Assembly (NCBI GenBank): GCA_023376005.1
Contig: CM042141.1
Location: forward strand, 90,366,171-90,430,170
Direction: 5' to 3'
DNA length: 64,000 nt
Source of the DNA: Doryteuthis pealeii
Lineage: Eukaryota; Mollusca; Cephalopoda; Myopsida; Loliginidae
A program made the position numbers and the translations under genes. The notes under the pieces were generated by a model, which made no database searches, was not told where the DNA came from, and worked only from the letters and a program-made list of their open reading frames with translations. Shown here piece after piece: positions 33,554 to 46,329 of this stretch (its first letter is position 1; every line of letters starts with the position of its first letter).

Positions 33554-33803
33554 ATTAAATATAATGCTAACAGATATGTTTCAACTTATGGGGTTTATGA
33601 ATTGTAATTCAATTGAAATTTTAAAATTAAAATGAGGACAATTGTAAAAGACACTTTTTATAAACACTGGTCTTCAGAGTACATTTGTTGAATTTTTCGT
33701 GTCTTTTACAATTGTCTTCATTTTAATTTTAAAATGATTTCAATTAAAATACACTTTATAAACCCTACAGGTTGAAACAGATATCTGTTAGCATAATATT
33801 TAA
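33554..33803. repeat. Imperfect inverted repeat, about 100 bp arms
   Basis: The left arm 33554-33653 and right arm 33699-33803 are reverse complements with scattered mismatches. Examples are gctaacagatatgtttcaac against gttgaaacagatatctgtta, and acaattgtaaaagacac against gtgtcttttacaattgt. The spacer is about 45 bases. RNA from either strand could form a long hairpin. It has no coding potential; a fold-back (MITE-like) element is the likely origin. Confidence 0.85.
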
Positions 33804-34368
33804 GTTTTTCTATTTCTATAAATCCTAGTTGAATTTCTTATACACTTTTCATTTGCATGTTATGTAATATCTTGACTTACACTTCTGGTGTTTGAGTATT
33901 TATCTTCACAGGTAGAAATTGTGACAAGATAAAGCATTGAAACGAAATGTCTTTTTTTTTTTCTGCCTTTATGTATATCTGGAATATTTCAAGATAAGGC
34001 TGAGGACTGTCTCCTCATGGTGTGTGGCATGCCAGCATTTGAAGAAGCAAAAACAACGCTAATAAACACTGATGTGGGCTACAGATAAATTGGCACTATC
34101 TAATTGGGTATCTGTGCCTAAGAGTGAGTGAGAAAGAGAGTACAAGTGCCTGAGCACCTGCAGGAAAACAACATGTAGTGGTGTCATACATACAAAAACT
34201 TGCCAACCTTTTTATTCTCATACACCATCAGCCATAAATAAATAATACACCCCTAACATTTTTTTTTAATAAGTTTTCTTCCAAGCCATACCTACAAGGA
34301 TTTTAGTTATTGTGGAACATTATACAGTCAAGTTGAATATTATTAGCTATTATTTATTGCACTCTACA
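33804..34368. other. Anonymous spacer
   Basis: Mixed composition from 33995 to 34200 with no recognised exon, tRNA or repeat family. A G12-like run lies just upstream at 33502-33513. Confidence 0.4.
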
Positions 34369-34369
34369 G

Positions 34370-34608
34370 TATCGGTCAGTAGAGCATCTGACTTGGAACC
34401 AGAAGGTTCTGGCTTTGATACCGGCCCTCGCCAACTCTGCGTATGAGTAGCAGCACAGGAATCTGTGTGGTAAAGTGAGGAGCTGATGGTCTGTGTTGCG
34501 CCCACTTCAGATGCCAAAACAATCTCCTTGGTCTAACGTTAGTAAAAAGGGGGTAGACTCCCTCGCTGTCTGGCTGATACCAACTTTAGGCCACCCTGAC
34601 AACTTTAC
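34370..34608 (+). repeat. SINE family A, damaged head
   Basis: The A-box half is shortened to atcggtcagtagagcatctg, while the B box (ggctttgataccggc) and the body through ggccaccctgacaactttac are intact. The internal segment cttggtctaacgttagtaaa matches the family. Confidence 0.8.
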
Positions 34609-34959
34609 TTTTGCTTACTTATAGCATTGAAACTGTAAATAAGAAGGAAAAAAGTTTGGTTTGAAAATATATTTATTATATCTAATAATGTTTTGATTGT
34701 ATGATATTCTAAAATCATGGCAGCTTTGATTTAGAAGAAAACCAATATTTTATTAAAAATAGGCACTTTTCATTCCAGTTGTGTTTTGAAATTAGTGGTT
34801 TCTGGAATAACACAGAATAAACTAGTTGCTCTTATTTTTGCACACATCAATTTTTACATTGTTTCAATAGGAACATAAAAAAAAGAATTCCCTACATCTG
34901 TAGTTAATAAACTTTCTCACTTGTAGTTCTTCCCTGGTTATACCTATACGCCTGCAAAA

Positions 34960-35115
34960 GTGTCCTATCATGATGTAATGGTTATCAAGCTAGTCTCAGA
35001 ACATACGTTATTATTAAATGGTGAGTTTGATCCTCACTGCATACCCCATATTTGTGACCTTGTGTCACATCCTACCTATGGCAAATGGGTTGGGTAAATA
35101 CCTACCTATACTCTG
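34960..35115 (+). repeat. SINE family C, good copy
   Basis: Head catgatgtaatggttatcaa, B box gagtttgatcctcactg, then gaccttgtgtcacatcctac and ggttgggtaaatacctacc. This is the clearest plus-strand example and helps define the others. Confidence 0.7.
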
Positions 35116-35184
35116 TAAATTACTCTCTGAAGATTTTCATCCAACCTGAATCATTTCTCAGACTTTCTACACATTGACAATTTG

Positions 35185-35402
35185 AGTTTGCTTTTTGTGC
35201 AAAAATAATGAAGATTTTATTTATATTCGTGAAGATATTTAAAAATTAGGATTTGAATAGTAAGAGAGGAAAGTCATTGGTGGCATTCATAATTAAAACA
35301 TAAATCAATTATGGAAGACCAAAACAGTCAATGGATCTGTGAGACTAACTTTTTTTTAATCCCTGCCTCTACCTAGAAAATGCCAGGTAGCCGCTTTTAG
35401 TT
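35185..35402 (+). repeat. Anonymous repeat G, copy 2
   Basis: Homologous to 29018-29216 along its full length, with the additional ttatggaagaccaaaacagt. Both copies end near ccaggtagccgctt or caggtagccgctt. Confidence 0.7.
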
Positions 35403-36530
35403 TTATATAAATTGATATTGTTTACTGTATGGATTAATTGCAATACACTTTTTATAAGCGCTAATCACAAATGTAAAAATATCCTTAATTTGTTTTTTTT
35501 TTCTTTTCTACACTATAAAGAAACAATAACAAATTTCTGTCTACCTCCCTCTCCATGAAAACAAAAACAAACTTTAGGGAGCATAAAACTCAAACATAAA
35601 ACTGAAAAGGCACATAATTATTACACTTTTGCTCTTCATACATAAACCAATAGATTGTCAAAGTGATGTAATCAAAATCTAAATTAATAATAAATAAGTC
35701 TATCATATAAAAGTTTGTTTTTTGTTTTCATGTACATTTCTTCTGAATTAAACTAAAAATGGAAAGTATTTCTCATAAAATAGAAATAAAAACTTGAAGA
35801 TCTGTACAAAGAAATGTACACAGACAATTGTTTTTGTACCTGAAAAAAAGTAAAGCATTTGATTATTGAAAAGATTCTTCTTAAATGGTATATTTATAGC
35901 ATTTACAGACATCCTTACCAAAAATATCATCTCTACACACATTTAAAAAAATTTTTTTTTACCAAATCCGTCAGATTTATTTATTCAGTTTTTAAATGAC
36001 CAAAATCCCAATGTAAGTAAAAAGAATTTAATCTACAGTCTTCAATTTTATAGGTATCAAAAAAATCCCCTAGAATAGTAATATTGTACCTATTTTTTAT
36101 TTTTTTTATTACTAAAAAAGATGTTTATGTGAACACCTCATTATTTCATCATAAAAAAGGTAAACAAAATGTAATTCTCCGTGAAATTCTTTTAAAAAAA
36201 TTATAGAAATCATTCAGTCGCAACTTTATCAACTACGGCAAATTAAATAAATGATTGAAGTGGGTTGATACATAAAAAAAGCTCCCCACTCTAAAGTTGT
36301 TTTCAGAATTTTGTGTTAAAATGTCTTAAATAAATGTAGTCTTTTATTAACTATCAAACATTTTATCAAAATCTGATAGATCATTTTGGAAGAAAAGTTG
36401 GTTTTTTTAACACCTGCTTTTAGCAGATGCACTTTCTGCACAGGCCTAATATTTACCCCTGCCCATCTATATATTACTAACATTATCATTCAAAAACTAT
36501 GCACAAAACTGACTTTTTGTTTATTACACC
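35403..36530. other. AT-rich DNA, no gene seen
   Basis: No exon or repeat match. The minus-strand frame 35748-35942 is Phe-rich and unsupported. Confidence 0.45.
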
Positions 36531-36534
36531 AACA

Positions 36535-36760
36535 CACTTAAAATGCTCTTAGGGAATAAATCAATTTCCAGTTTAATTTGCAACTGAATAATTCTTGGGT
36601 TTTGGGTGTGTGTTGACCATTATTTTTTAATCATTTAAATTATCAATATGATGGTGATAACTATGAAATACTAATTAGAATCCTTTTTGAACAAAAGTAT
36701 CAATATCATCATTGACTGCTGTTATATTGGGAACATAATAGGTTCATGTGTTATCTAGTT
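36535..36760 (+). repeat. Anonymous repeat F, copy 2
   Basis: Matches 27955-28200: cacttaaaatgctcttaggg, aataaatcaatttccagttt, and attagaatcct..caatatcatcattgac. Diverged by substitutions and small indels. Confidence 0.5.
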
Positions 36761-37133
36761 TAAAAATTAACTAATTCTAACTATAATATGAAGCAATAAA
36801 CACATTGTTTCAGCAAGGATATGATAACCAATCAACAAGAATTATTTGGTTATTTCCATTACTTAATTTGTGTATTAAGTACTCGAAAATTAGTAACATA
36901 CTTAATATCACAGTACATCAGTGACCATAACTTTGATTTAAATAAAACCCAACAATTTAGCATATTGATGCTGCATAGAGAGTACTCTATCTATTAATCT
37001 GCAACCATCAATTTACAGTCAGGTTTATTACCACATATCCCCTTTCCTCACCAAATTAAAACTCAAAGAATGTGAGATACTAAATGACAAATAAAAGGGG
37101 GTTGGGGGGCTCAAATCTAACTGATAGACTATA

Positions 37134-37326
37134 TTAAAAAAAAGAAACTTGTATTATTTGGACTATTGTCCTCATCTTTATTTTTATATACACAATGTTT
37201 CAGCTGATGTGCCCTCCGACTTTCTTCAGATGTTTCGTATTGAACTCTAGAGCTTTCACGGAACTTCGAACCAAACTCTTTATTCAATCCATGGGAGTAA
37301 ACTGTTTTCATTCCATTAACCATGAC
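37134..37326 (-). repeat. Interspersed repeat E, minus-strand copy
   Basis: On the minus strand it reads atggttaatggaatgaaaac, ggattgaataaagagtttgg, catctgaagaaagtcggagg and gaggacaatagtccaaataa, collinear with 14818-15048. An open frame of 68 codons runs through it and corresponds to hypothetical-protein fragments one would expect from this repeat; it is not evidence for a gene. Confidence 0.75.
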
Positions 37327-37407
37327 CAAGTACAAAATTTGTAATTTTTATACTTTATCATATGATCATATACAAAAGTACACATGTAAATGTATAATGT
37401 GGGCAAT

Positions 37408-37466
37408 TCTAGACATAAAATAACCCTAGATGGGTTGACATGCCATTAAAATCCATCAAGAACCAA
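37408..37466 (+). repeat. Isolated shared SINE tail
   Basis: agacataaaataaccctaga, then gggttgacatgccattaaaa and atccatcaagaaccaa. It is the common tail with no recognisable body upstream. Confidence 0.55.
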
Positions 37467-37469
37467 TTG

Positions 37470-38455
37470 TGTTGTTGATTTGTGTGTTTTGACCAGTTTA
37501 TTGCTACAAACAAAATAACTAAACAAGAGATAAATTATCCTAAGGATTTTCTTGGCAAAATTTAAGCATCTTCTCTGCAAAGGAAATTTATTATATTAAA
37601 TTGATTATTGAAATGCAGTGCTACCTTTTACTTATTAGTTTAATTTGTTCCACTCATAACTCAATTTCTTTGTATATCAAATCAATTTTCCTCATTGGAA
37701 ATAAACTGAAATGCCATTAATCCATTCAAGCCCTGCCAAAAACACCCTAATTTTTATTTTATTTTTATTTATTTATTTTTTGTTAGGTTTTTAAAAAATT
37801 CTTTTAAAATAAGAAAAATAACACTATATTGTATAAAAACGTAATAAAATGTTATTATGTGCAGTAATGTTTAAATGTTTATTCTTTTTTTTTGTAAATA
37901 ATATTTTTCTTTGGCATAATAAATTTGGAAGCTTAAATGTTTTTAGTGAACTTATTAAAATAAGCATATCTGAACCTGGCATCTACCTTAAATTTTAGCT
38001 CTCAATCAAAAAAAAAAAAAAAATCAACAGTGATAGATTATAACTTTGAAAACTCATAAGTTGGAGCACTTGTAAGTCAAGATACCACTGTATAGTAAAC
38101 ATTTTCTTATCAAATATTAAAAGGATTTATATGGAAAAATTTAGATTCTCTTTTGTCTAAAAATGTTATAAACTATTTGTAAAATGTATATTCACTTATC
38201 TATACAATGGGAATTTAGAGGATTTTCTGTTTGGCCTCTTTAACTGATCATGTATAACTTATGGCTTGAGCTTAGAAATTATAACTAATCGAATAGTTAA
38301 CATTCTTACTAGATTGACTGAATTGTTCACAATTTGAAAATACCATTTATAATTCTATCTAACCGACACAATAATCTTGTCACTTATGCAAGTAATTCTC
38401 TAAAATCCAAATCCAAATTTATGATACAGTTAGATTACCTATATTACATATATCT
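37470..38455. other. AT-rich DNA, no gene seen
   Basis: No exon or repeat family. An A15-like run is at 38008-38022. Confidence 0.45.
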
Positions 38456-38459
38456 TGTT

Positions 38460-38872
38460 AAATTTGGGGCATTTCCTCTCAGCAAGGGCTTGAATATGTT
38501 GATTGCATAGTCTGTAGAAGGGTGTCTTGAGTGTGACACTAAAATACATCTCGAGCTCTGGGTAGTGTGGAGTATCTCTGTTGTTATTACTTTCAGGTTG
38601 ACCACTGACCCTGGGATGGTAGTATTTGTGGGTCAAATAGATCTTTTTTTTTTTGAAAATTATTAATATTAAATCCAAATATTTGAAACCATGTAATTGT
38701 GTGAACAAATGATTATAGACAAATAAAGTGCAATTGAAACAAAACAAAACAAAAAAAAAAAATAAAAAGTTACAATGAACATTGAAAATTATGATAATTT
38801 AGAAATGAATTAAATTTCAGAATTAAGCAACCCATAAGGAGTTGATCTGCTGTTAAACAAAAACAAACCTAA
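38460..38872 (+). repeat. SINE family B, old copy
   Basis: Body blocks gtgacactaaaatacatctc, gagctctgggtagtgtggag and gatggtagtatttgtgggtc are diverged but ordered. After a T run and an AAAAC tract the tail appears as cagaattaagcaacccataa then ggagttgatctgctgttaaac. The 150 bases between body and tail are expanded relative to other copies. Confidence 0.55.
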
Positions 38873-38879
38873 ATTGAAG

Positions 38880-39878
38880 CTTTATAGAAATATCTTAAAT
38901 ATTTTAATTTTTAAACATATGATTGTGTAGATTTTTTCTTTCTTTCAGAGATCTCTTTAAAGTAGTAAACACTTTTAATTGACACCCCCTCGGCAATATT
39001 TTTTTTTTCTTTGTACATATATTTAGAAAAGAATTTTGAATGTAGATGGTGTGACATTTTAAACATGCTATGTAGAATAACCTGCTGTATAAGTTAGCAC
39101 ACTCCATTTATTTATTGTCTTGGCTGGTACAAAAATAAATGAATAGTTTCATTTTATTATAAAATAATTATACAGTTTCAGATAAAATTATACTTGGTAG
39201 AAAGGTTCTCTCTCATATTACCCTCCTCTCTCTCACCTGAAAATGATCCAGGTAGTTAACTGTTCATTAGCTATTTTCTACAAATTTAATAAACGTCTAA
39301 AATTGAAAAAGAAAATTTTTATTTTTTAAATATTTTTGTTTATATAACCTGCTGCTCTTGCATTATGATTTCTGTATATCTTTTGTTTTTCAAATTGTTT
39401 GTCTTTTCTTTATTTTGAAAACCAAGTAAATTGTTGAGTTGAAATGGCATAAATAAAACAAAACAATTTACTGGTAAAAACTATAAAATCTCTTTGTACT
39501 TAAGCATAAAGCAACTCATGTTTATAGATAGTTGTTTAATAAAGAAAGGTTGCTACTCTTAGATGAAAGTGAATGTGTGGATACGTGCTGAACCAAAAGT
39601 TGACCAACAAAGAAATCTCTTGAGAACAATAGATAAAGTGGAATAGAATGAGATGAAATAGGAGCTTGAAATTACCAAGATATATCCTCTTAATTTAAGA
39701 TTTATCTACTAAAATATGAGAATAATACTATTGAGCCATTTATTCACAGTGTCTTATAAAACTCATTATTTTGTGAAAATAATTTGCTTCATTAAAAAAT
39801 CAAATACTATCTGTTCCATAATAGCTGTTACATTTAGCATATTAAATCTATATGGACAGAGGTAGTATATGATTCTCT
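38880..39878. other. AT-rich DNA, no gene seen
   Basis: No gene or repeat family was recognised. Confidence 0.45.
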
Positions 39879-40026
39879 GTCTCTCTCTCCCTCTCTCTGT
39901 CTGTCTCTGTCTCTCTCTTTCTGTCTGTGTCTCTGTCTGTCTGTCTGTCTGTCTGTCTCTTTCTCCCCTGTCTCTGTCTGTCTGTCTCTCTCCCTCTCCC
40001 TGTCTCTCTCTCTCCCTCTCCCTCTC
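39879..40026. repeat. CT/CTGT polypyrimidine tract, about 148 bp
   Basis: Almost pure pyrimidine on the plus strand, built from tctctc, tctgtctg and ccctctcc motifs, with G as the only regular interruption. Open frames of Arg/Glu/Asp (minus) or Leu/Ser/Cys (plus) residues are artefacts. Such tracts can adopt triplex DNA in vitro, but nothing here shows function. Confidence 0.95.
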
Positions 40027-41309
40027 ATTCATTCATATATATATATCAGTCCTTCTAAAGTATTCTTAGCTTATATCTCTTACAAAATTTTCTTTGAAAA
40101 GTCATGAGCAAAAAAATGTTTTTCTGAAGATGAATCTGTTTTTAAAAGCAATTCTTAGATTTTATACACACAGTAAATTATATAATTTTACGAAGTATTT
40201 ACTGTAAATTTGTATTATAAGCTTTTTAGGAAAAAAAACCAAAAAACTATTTCATTTGCAAGCAAAGAATAATGTATAGGATTAGTCTTTAATTATTTTT
40301 TTCTAACACTTTTTAAAACTTTATATACCTGCACAAACATTTTCTGAATTGTGCATAGTCTGGCATAGGAGGAAAGATTGTGTTTTTTTTTTTTTTTTTT
40401 ATCAAAGTGGACAGAGCCTGCCATAAAAATCAGTATTAGATATCCTGGTTTTTACCTGTGCTCAAACATTGACAAATGGGTGTGGATGGGGATATGTAAC
40501 TTACCTCAGTTATCAAGTAACCTACCACCTGTTTTAATTAAAGCGTATAGAGCCGGTTATTCATAGCTGAAATATTATGTTAGAACCTTCACTTGAAAAA
40601 TGCTTTTAAATAATATTTGATTTAATAAATAACAAATGTGATAGATGTGAATGAATCTCTTTATATATAGGAGACAATAAGACTTAATTGGTCATTTGTC
40701 ATGGTCTCTTTATAAAATAATGAGAATTTTTGTAAAATGATCTACAAAATTTCTAATGAAACCAGCTTGCTAATAATTACATTAAAAACAAAATCTTATT
40801 TCAATATTTGTTGTATTATTAATTTGTGGTCTAAATTTTGTCAATTAGAAGTGGTATATGTATTTTAAAATCATAATTTTATAGCTATATTCTTTTAATT
40901 AAAAACATTCATGTATTTAAAAAGGAAAAAAGACCCCCCCAAAAAAAAAAAAAAACAAAAAAAAAAAAAACCGGACTGAACAGAAGCTAGTACAATTACA
41001 CTTACATAAAGCCGGTGACTATCTCTAGCAATTGATTTTATGTTCATACAAGTTATCACTATTAAAACATAACCAAAGTTTTTGTTATAATGAACATTGT
41101 GATTTTTGTTTGTTTGTTCATTTTATACCTGTCTCTAACTTCTGCTGGGATAAGAGTGTAAATATATATGCCCTTTGCCTAGGATAAAAATATCAATTAG
41201 CACTTCTAGGGTCAGACTGTACTCTCTGTAACACCCCCCACACACACACCTATATATATATATTTCTAAACTCAAACGGTGTGGAAAAGCTTAGGTAGAT
41301 AGTGTCTGA

Positions 41310-41313
<4 letters not shown>
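40027..41313. other. AT-rich DNA, no gene seen
   Basis: Includes an A-rich block at 40939-40970 and short CA and TA runs near 41240-41262. No exon or repeat match. Confidence 0.45.
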
Positions 41314-41361
<48 letters not shown>

Positions 41362-41366
<5 letters not shown>

Positions 41367-41590
41367 GGTTTAGCTCAGTTGGTAGACCAGTTGACTAGGA
41401 ATCACAAGGTTCCTGGTTTGATACCGGCCTTTGCCCATTCAGTGTATGAGTAGTGAGGAGCTGATGGTAGGTGTGGCGCCTCACCACGGATTCAAAAACA
41501 ATCTCCTTGATTTAGCACTAGTGAAAAGAGGATAGACTCCCACGTTGTCTGCCTGATACCAACATTAGGCCACCCCAACGGCTTTACTTT
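41362..41590 (+). repeat. SINE family A inserted at a TA repeat
   Basis: Starts directly after a 48-base AT run: ggtttagctcagttggtaga, B box ggtttgataccgg. A block of about 25 bases (agcacagggatctgtgcggt in other copies) is deleted after gtatgagtag. The 3' end ggccaccccaacggctttac is intact. Confidence 0.85.
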
Positions 41591-41894
41591 ATTGTATAGT
41601 TTTAAAATTGCTATGTGATCTTTAGACATGGATAGGATTTTTAAAAATCTCAATCATTTCATAGATACTAGACTCTGATTCCTGGTAAAAGTGCCAATCT
41701 GTTCATGAATAATCCTGTCACTTCTGACAGGAGCAATGCTAGTATTAAGATAATCTTCACAACATCTGGAAATAACTTATACAAATCTGATGTTGTTTAT
41801 TGGAAATCATTTATACTTCTTTAATGTATCCCAATATAACTGTTAAGTATTTTGTGATTTGAGAGGTACAGTATACTGTGAGATTTTGATAGGC

Positions 41895-42012
41895 ACCTAG
41901 AGTAGTATAATAGTTTGGCAGCCAGGCTAGGAAACTAATATTAATGAGTTTGATTCTCATTGGGTGCCCAATATTTCTGGTTTTGTGCCAGACTAAGTTT
42001 AGTAAATGACTA
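41895..42012 (+). repeat. SINE family C
   Basis: gtagtataatagtttggcag (A-box half), gagtttgattctcattgggt (B box) and gccagactaagtttagtaaa. The A box is shifted and diverged. Confidence 0.55.
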
Positions 42013-42129
42013 CTGTGAGATTTGGAGTGTTGTGGTGCCTCATTTTCTAAATTAAAATCTCTTAACATTTTAAAACAAATATTTGTAAATTAATGGCATT
42101 ATGGAACAGTCCATTGAAAAATGATATAG

Positions 42130-42163
<34 letters not shown>

Positions 42164-42271
42164 TTTTTGTAAGACTGAGTTAAATGTGAACATGCCAAGG
42201 AAAATTTTCAAGTTTGACTCTTTCAGAAGTTTTAAGATAGAAACTGTTCACACCATAATCAACATGTCCTG

Positions 42272-42547
42272 GACATGACGTTAAACTGCATCTAATGGCG
42301 AAGTTCCAAATCTGAAGCTCTGGGGAATGTGGAGTACCCCTTCATCACCATTACTCCCAGGTCCACTGACCCGGAGTGGTAGTACCTGTTAGGGTTCCAT
42401 CTATGGGTTAAATAGAATGAAAAATAAGTTTGCAAAAATGTGTTTAAAAAAAAGTAAGTACCCATGAAGAATGAATAAAACAAATATCTTTGGCATAAAA
42501 TGACCCAACAAGTGTTGACATGCCATAAAACACCAAACAACCAAACA
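42272..42547 (+). repeat. SINE family B, well-preserved copy
   Basis: Blocks in order: gacgttaaactgcatctaat, ggggaatgtggagtacccct, gccgtt-free ccattactcccaggtccact, gagtggtagtacctgttagg, ccatctatgggttaaataga, A-rich linker, ggcataaaatgacccaacaa, gttgacatgccataaaacac and an accaaacaaccaaac end. It is the best template for family B in this window. Confidence 0.8.
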
Positions 42548-43336
42548 TAATCTACACTTGGCATTTTGTATAGTAAACTCTTAATTTTGTTTCTGATTAA
42601 AAAAAAAAATTTGAAATATGTTAAATATTTTATTTCTTTTCCTGGTTACAAAATCCTTAAAATGATTGATATTTGATTTGTAAATAGAAAACTTAGTCTG
42701 TGTGTTCTAGTTAATGGGAGGAATTGTGGGAAGAAAGATTAATGCTGTCATGTTATTTTGGAGACAGAGGGGCTTCATTGTACATATTGACAGGATATGG
42801 TGGGGACACGGCTTTGGGCAAAAGGGCATCCATGCTGAGATGTTATTCAAGCATAGGTCATGGTCTGTTGCCAGATTTTTCACACACACACACACACACT
42901 CAACACTTTCTATCCTGTTATAAACTTCAGAATAAAAAAATATATATATATATAAATCTAACAGGTGATTTTGTTGTTGTTGTTCTAATCACTAAAAATA
43001 CAATAATATACCTTTTTATTTACTTTTTATTTACTTATTGTTTCAAATATTTATCTAATGTAAATAACTGAACCTTTGTATCCACTTGAAAGTACTTTTG
43101 TCTTTGTATATGTACTAAAGGAATTTGTTTTTGTTTTGTTTTCTGTTTTTTTTTTTTCTTTTTAAGAATAGTAAATTTATATACAGTATTGCCTATGAAT
43201 AAATACTTGGTTATCAAATTTTTATAAAAAGTTAACTTAAAAAAAAAAAGAGAAGATACCAGGACTTTGTATTTGATTCAACTAGAAATAATAATCAAAA
43301 CAGATATAGTTATTTAACAAACTGTGACCAAAATTC

Positions 43337-43376
<40 letters not shown>

Positions 43377-43543
43377 TCATTTTTTATTTTTTGTAGTGTC
43401 CTGTCTGATGAGGCTAAAGATTTATTTTGGAGTTTTAGGAATTTATTTAAATTTCTAAAAGCCCCTTAAGTTTTAGTCGAAATAAATTTATTACAGAATT
43501 ATGTTTTTTAAAAAGTTTTTCCTTCCTTTCAATGGTGTGTGTG

Positions 43544-43574
<31 letters not shown>

Positions 43575-43727
43575 CAGTTAAAAAATAAGTACACCGTACA
43601 CCTCATATATTCATGCAGTTTTATTTTACATGAATGTGATAGGTAACACAATCATATTCAGCTATGATTTGTAACTTATTGATCTGTACTTGCTTAATTA
43701 CTGATCATTTTGTATGTAGCATTTGTG
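42548..43727. other. AT-rich DNA with microsatellites
   Basis: A GC-richer block at 42710-42880 is followed by a CA run (42883-42898) and TA runs (43340-43362 with GT, 43549-43574). Overlapping frames across 42707-43071 exist on both strands, but neither shows conserved motifs. Confidence 0.45.
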
Positions 43728-43882
43728 AGCTGATGGTAAGTGTGGTGCTCCACCTCAGCAAAAAGCACTCTGCTCTAGTGCTAGCAAAAGGAGATAGACT
43801 CCCTTACTGTTCAGCTGATACCAACAATAGGCCATTCCGCCAACTTTTACTGTATGTAAAAAAAAAAAAAAAAAAAAAAAAA
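43728..43882 (+). repeat. SINE family A, 5'-truncated, with A24 tail
   Basis: Begins at gtgagctgatggtaagtgtg, within the body, runs to ggccattccgccaactttta, then atgta and an A24-like tract at 43858-43882. Truncation at the 5' end plus a 3' A tract is what retroposition produces. Confidence 0.75.
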
Positions 43883-45854
43883 ATCCAATTTATTAAAACA
43901 AACTTATTTGATGGATTATTTTCTTTTTCTTGTATTGTCTTTCATTTCCCAAGTTATAAAAAACAACAAAAAAAAATGATTGTATCAAATGATTATTTAA
44001 TAGATGTATCCAGTTGACTTTTCTGTTTTTTTTTAAAAATTTTTTTTATTTGTCTCTGTGTCCAGCACTTCTGTTTTGTTACCACAAAGTTCCATGGTTA
44101 ATTTAGTTTCTCTTGTCTAACAGTAATGTTTGAGAGGCCCACATGTAGTGACAAGACAGTTTTTTGTTGCCAGCATCTCTTTCACTTAACTTTCTATAGA
44201 GGCAGTAACATTTTGACTAATATTTAGATACAGCTTTAAGTACCTTTGCTTATTTCCTTTCTCTTCATCCAGTTTTATATTAAAAAAAAAAAACATTTTT
44301 TTTTGAATCTCAAATTTTCAAAAGTAGATTTTTATTGATAGTTTGAAGCATTAGATTTATTGCTTTTATTTTTTTAATTTATTTATTTATTTTTATTTTT
44401 TTAATTATTAATGTCTGTTTGTTCAATATGCCACCTGACCCAGTTATAGGAATTTTACAAGATTACCACGTAGACATATTATTTAGTTACTTTTTCTTTT
44501 ATATTTTCTACAAAAGCTATATTGATTCAAAATGAAGAAAGATTGCATTGAGGAATAAAACTGATTTAATACTATTCATTGTTATTTTTACCTGTTGTGG
44601 GAATGGGGGGTTCTGCTTTTTTAAGTGTTTTGTCAATAGGAAGATTAATATAAAATTTTTTTTTTTTTCATTGGTAAGATAGAAAAACTAAAAAAAAAAA
44701 TTGGAATGTTAATTTTTCCATTTTGTATTATCAGTTTTTTTTAATAGTTTAAGTTTAGCTTTATTTGACAAAAAGCCATAAGTGTAGTAGTATTAGGTGA
44801 AGATTTGACTCACTAGAGAATTGTATACCAAACTAGCTTACAAGGCATTCAAGAATTTAGTTAAAATGTTTTGTTTTTTTTCAACATCTTTATTGAGTAT
44901 ACCTGTTTTTTTTACCAATCATTATGTAATTGTTCCATAACTAAGCACGTGCAAAATCATTTTCAGTGCAAACAACTTTATAACATTGAGGAAGAAATTG
45001 TTTTCTGCAAATTTGCCTATTTTCACAACAATCTGTTCACAAATAACAGTACTATGAGCTTTTGAATGTATAGACCCATTTTTAGCTGTTTTTCACCAAA
45101 TCCTTATGGGAACAGAAGGATTTGGATCTAGAATTGCTTCTGGGAAGTTAAGAGTTAAACTCTTTATAAGTTCTGATTAGGAATTGTTGTTTCTTTTGTC
45201 ATATGCTTAAAAAGGATGTAAGTTATTGTCAGTTTAAATGTTTTGCTCAGTTATATTGGATATTGTCATTTTTCTTAAATGTTTATGATATAAAGGTTAA
45301 CCCCTAAAAAAAAAAAAAATAAAACCCAATTCTGCTGAGTTCAAGTTGTAATGGTTGACTATAACTTAATTTCATCTAATTATGATAATTTGGATACATC
45401 TTAATCCATTCATGACCATTAAAACTGATAATTAGTTTAACCTGTTTTCTGAGGATTGTAATTATCATTTATAGTTTCACTGTTATTTGATACTTTGATT
45501 TATAAATCATTTCAAACTTGAATATAGCATCTATATTAGTCCATCTGTTTGAATAGGAGAGAACACTCTCTGATGTGTGGGATGTATCTATGCAGAATTT
45601 GTATAAGTATAGTTTCATGTGACTGTTTCCTAGTTACCGGAAATCCTTCTCCATATGTTTTTAGTGGAAAACATTCTTGAACAATCCCGGAACTAATTTG
45701 TATAAATTATGAGTATATGAATGTATCTATGGATTTTAAGTTTAATGTTAATTATGGGGACTTGAAAGGGATCAATTTGAAAGTGATGAGCTGGTTAGAT
45801 TGATTTTAAAACCTTAACAAATAGCAATCAATTTAATTTGAAATCAATCTATTT
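43883..45854. other. AT-rich DNA without repeats
   Basis: About 2 kb with no SINE, MITE or satellite match, which is unusual in this part of the window. No convincing exon was found. It could contain conserved regulatory DNA; only comparison with a related species would show that. Confidence 0.4.
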
Positions 45855-46143
45855 CAGTGATGATGATAGCCTTTTGATTTAGTGCATCCTGGGATGCACA
45901 TATTTGCTTTGAATGAGTCCTTGGGAAAAATTTATGGGTCCCAACTAAAGACACCTAACTCCTACCTTGTAACCTATCCTGTGTAATTAATTTCTAAGAA
46001 ACTATTAAAATGTATTTACAGTTAGCTTGAAATGGTGAGGTAAGATCAAAGAAAAACCCTGGGACTCATGTATATGATTTTATTGTGTCCTTTTAGATTT
46101 TTGTGTGTCAGGGACACAGGACACATACCTATCAGTATCTCTG
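45855..46143 (+). mobile_element. TIR element, copy 2
   Basis: From CAGTGATGATGATAG to ATCAGTATCTCTG, 289 bases. It lacks the interior segment around ttgataaactgtaggg present in copies 1 and 5. The flanks (ctattt and ctcttg) do not form a clear target duplication, which fits an older insertion. Confidence 0.8.
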
Positions 46144-46329
46144 CTCTTGTATAAAAAATGAATGCGTTTTTTTTTTTTTTTTTTCTTTTAAAAAAAAAAA
46201 AAGTTTTTCTCTTTTCCTTCCCCAATCATTTCTAATCCTTTATATTTGTATGTTTATATAATCTAAACATTGTGTTTAAACTGCTTTCTGTACATAACTC
46301 ATCTTTTCTGTTGTTTCTGCCTTTTTTGG

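Noticed and set aside
27955..36760. A large segmental duplication linking 28-29 kb with 35-37 kb
   Set aside because: Repeats F and G occur in the opposite order at the two loci (F then G, against G then F) while keeping the same orientation, and the DNA between them does not match. Independent interspersed copies are simpler.
39834..40032. Arg/Glu-rich and Leu/Ser/Cys-rich open frames
   Set aside because: They are translations of the CT/CTGT simple repeat and appear in several frames at once.
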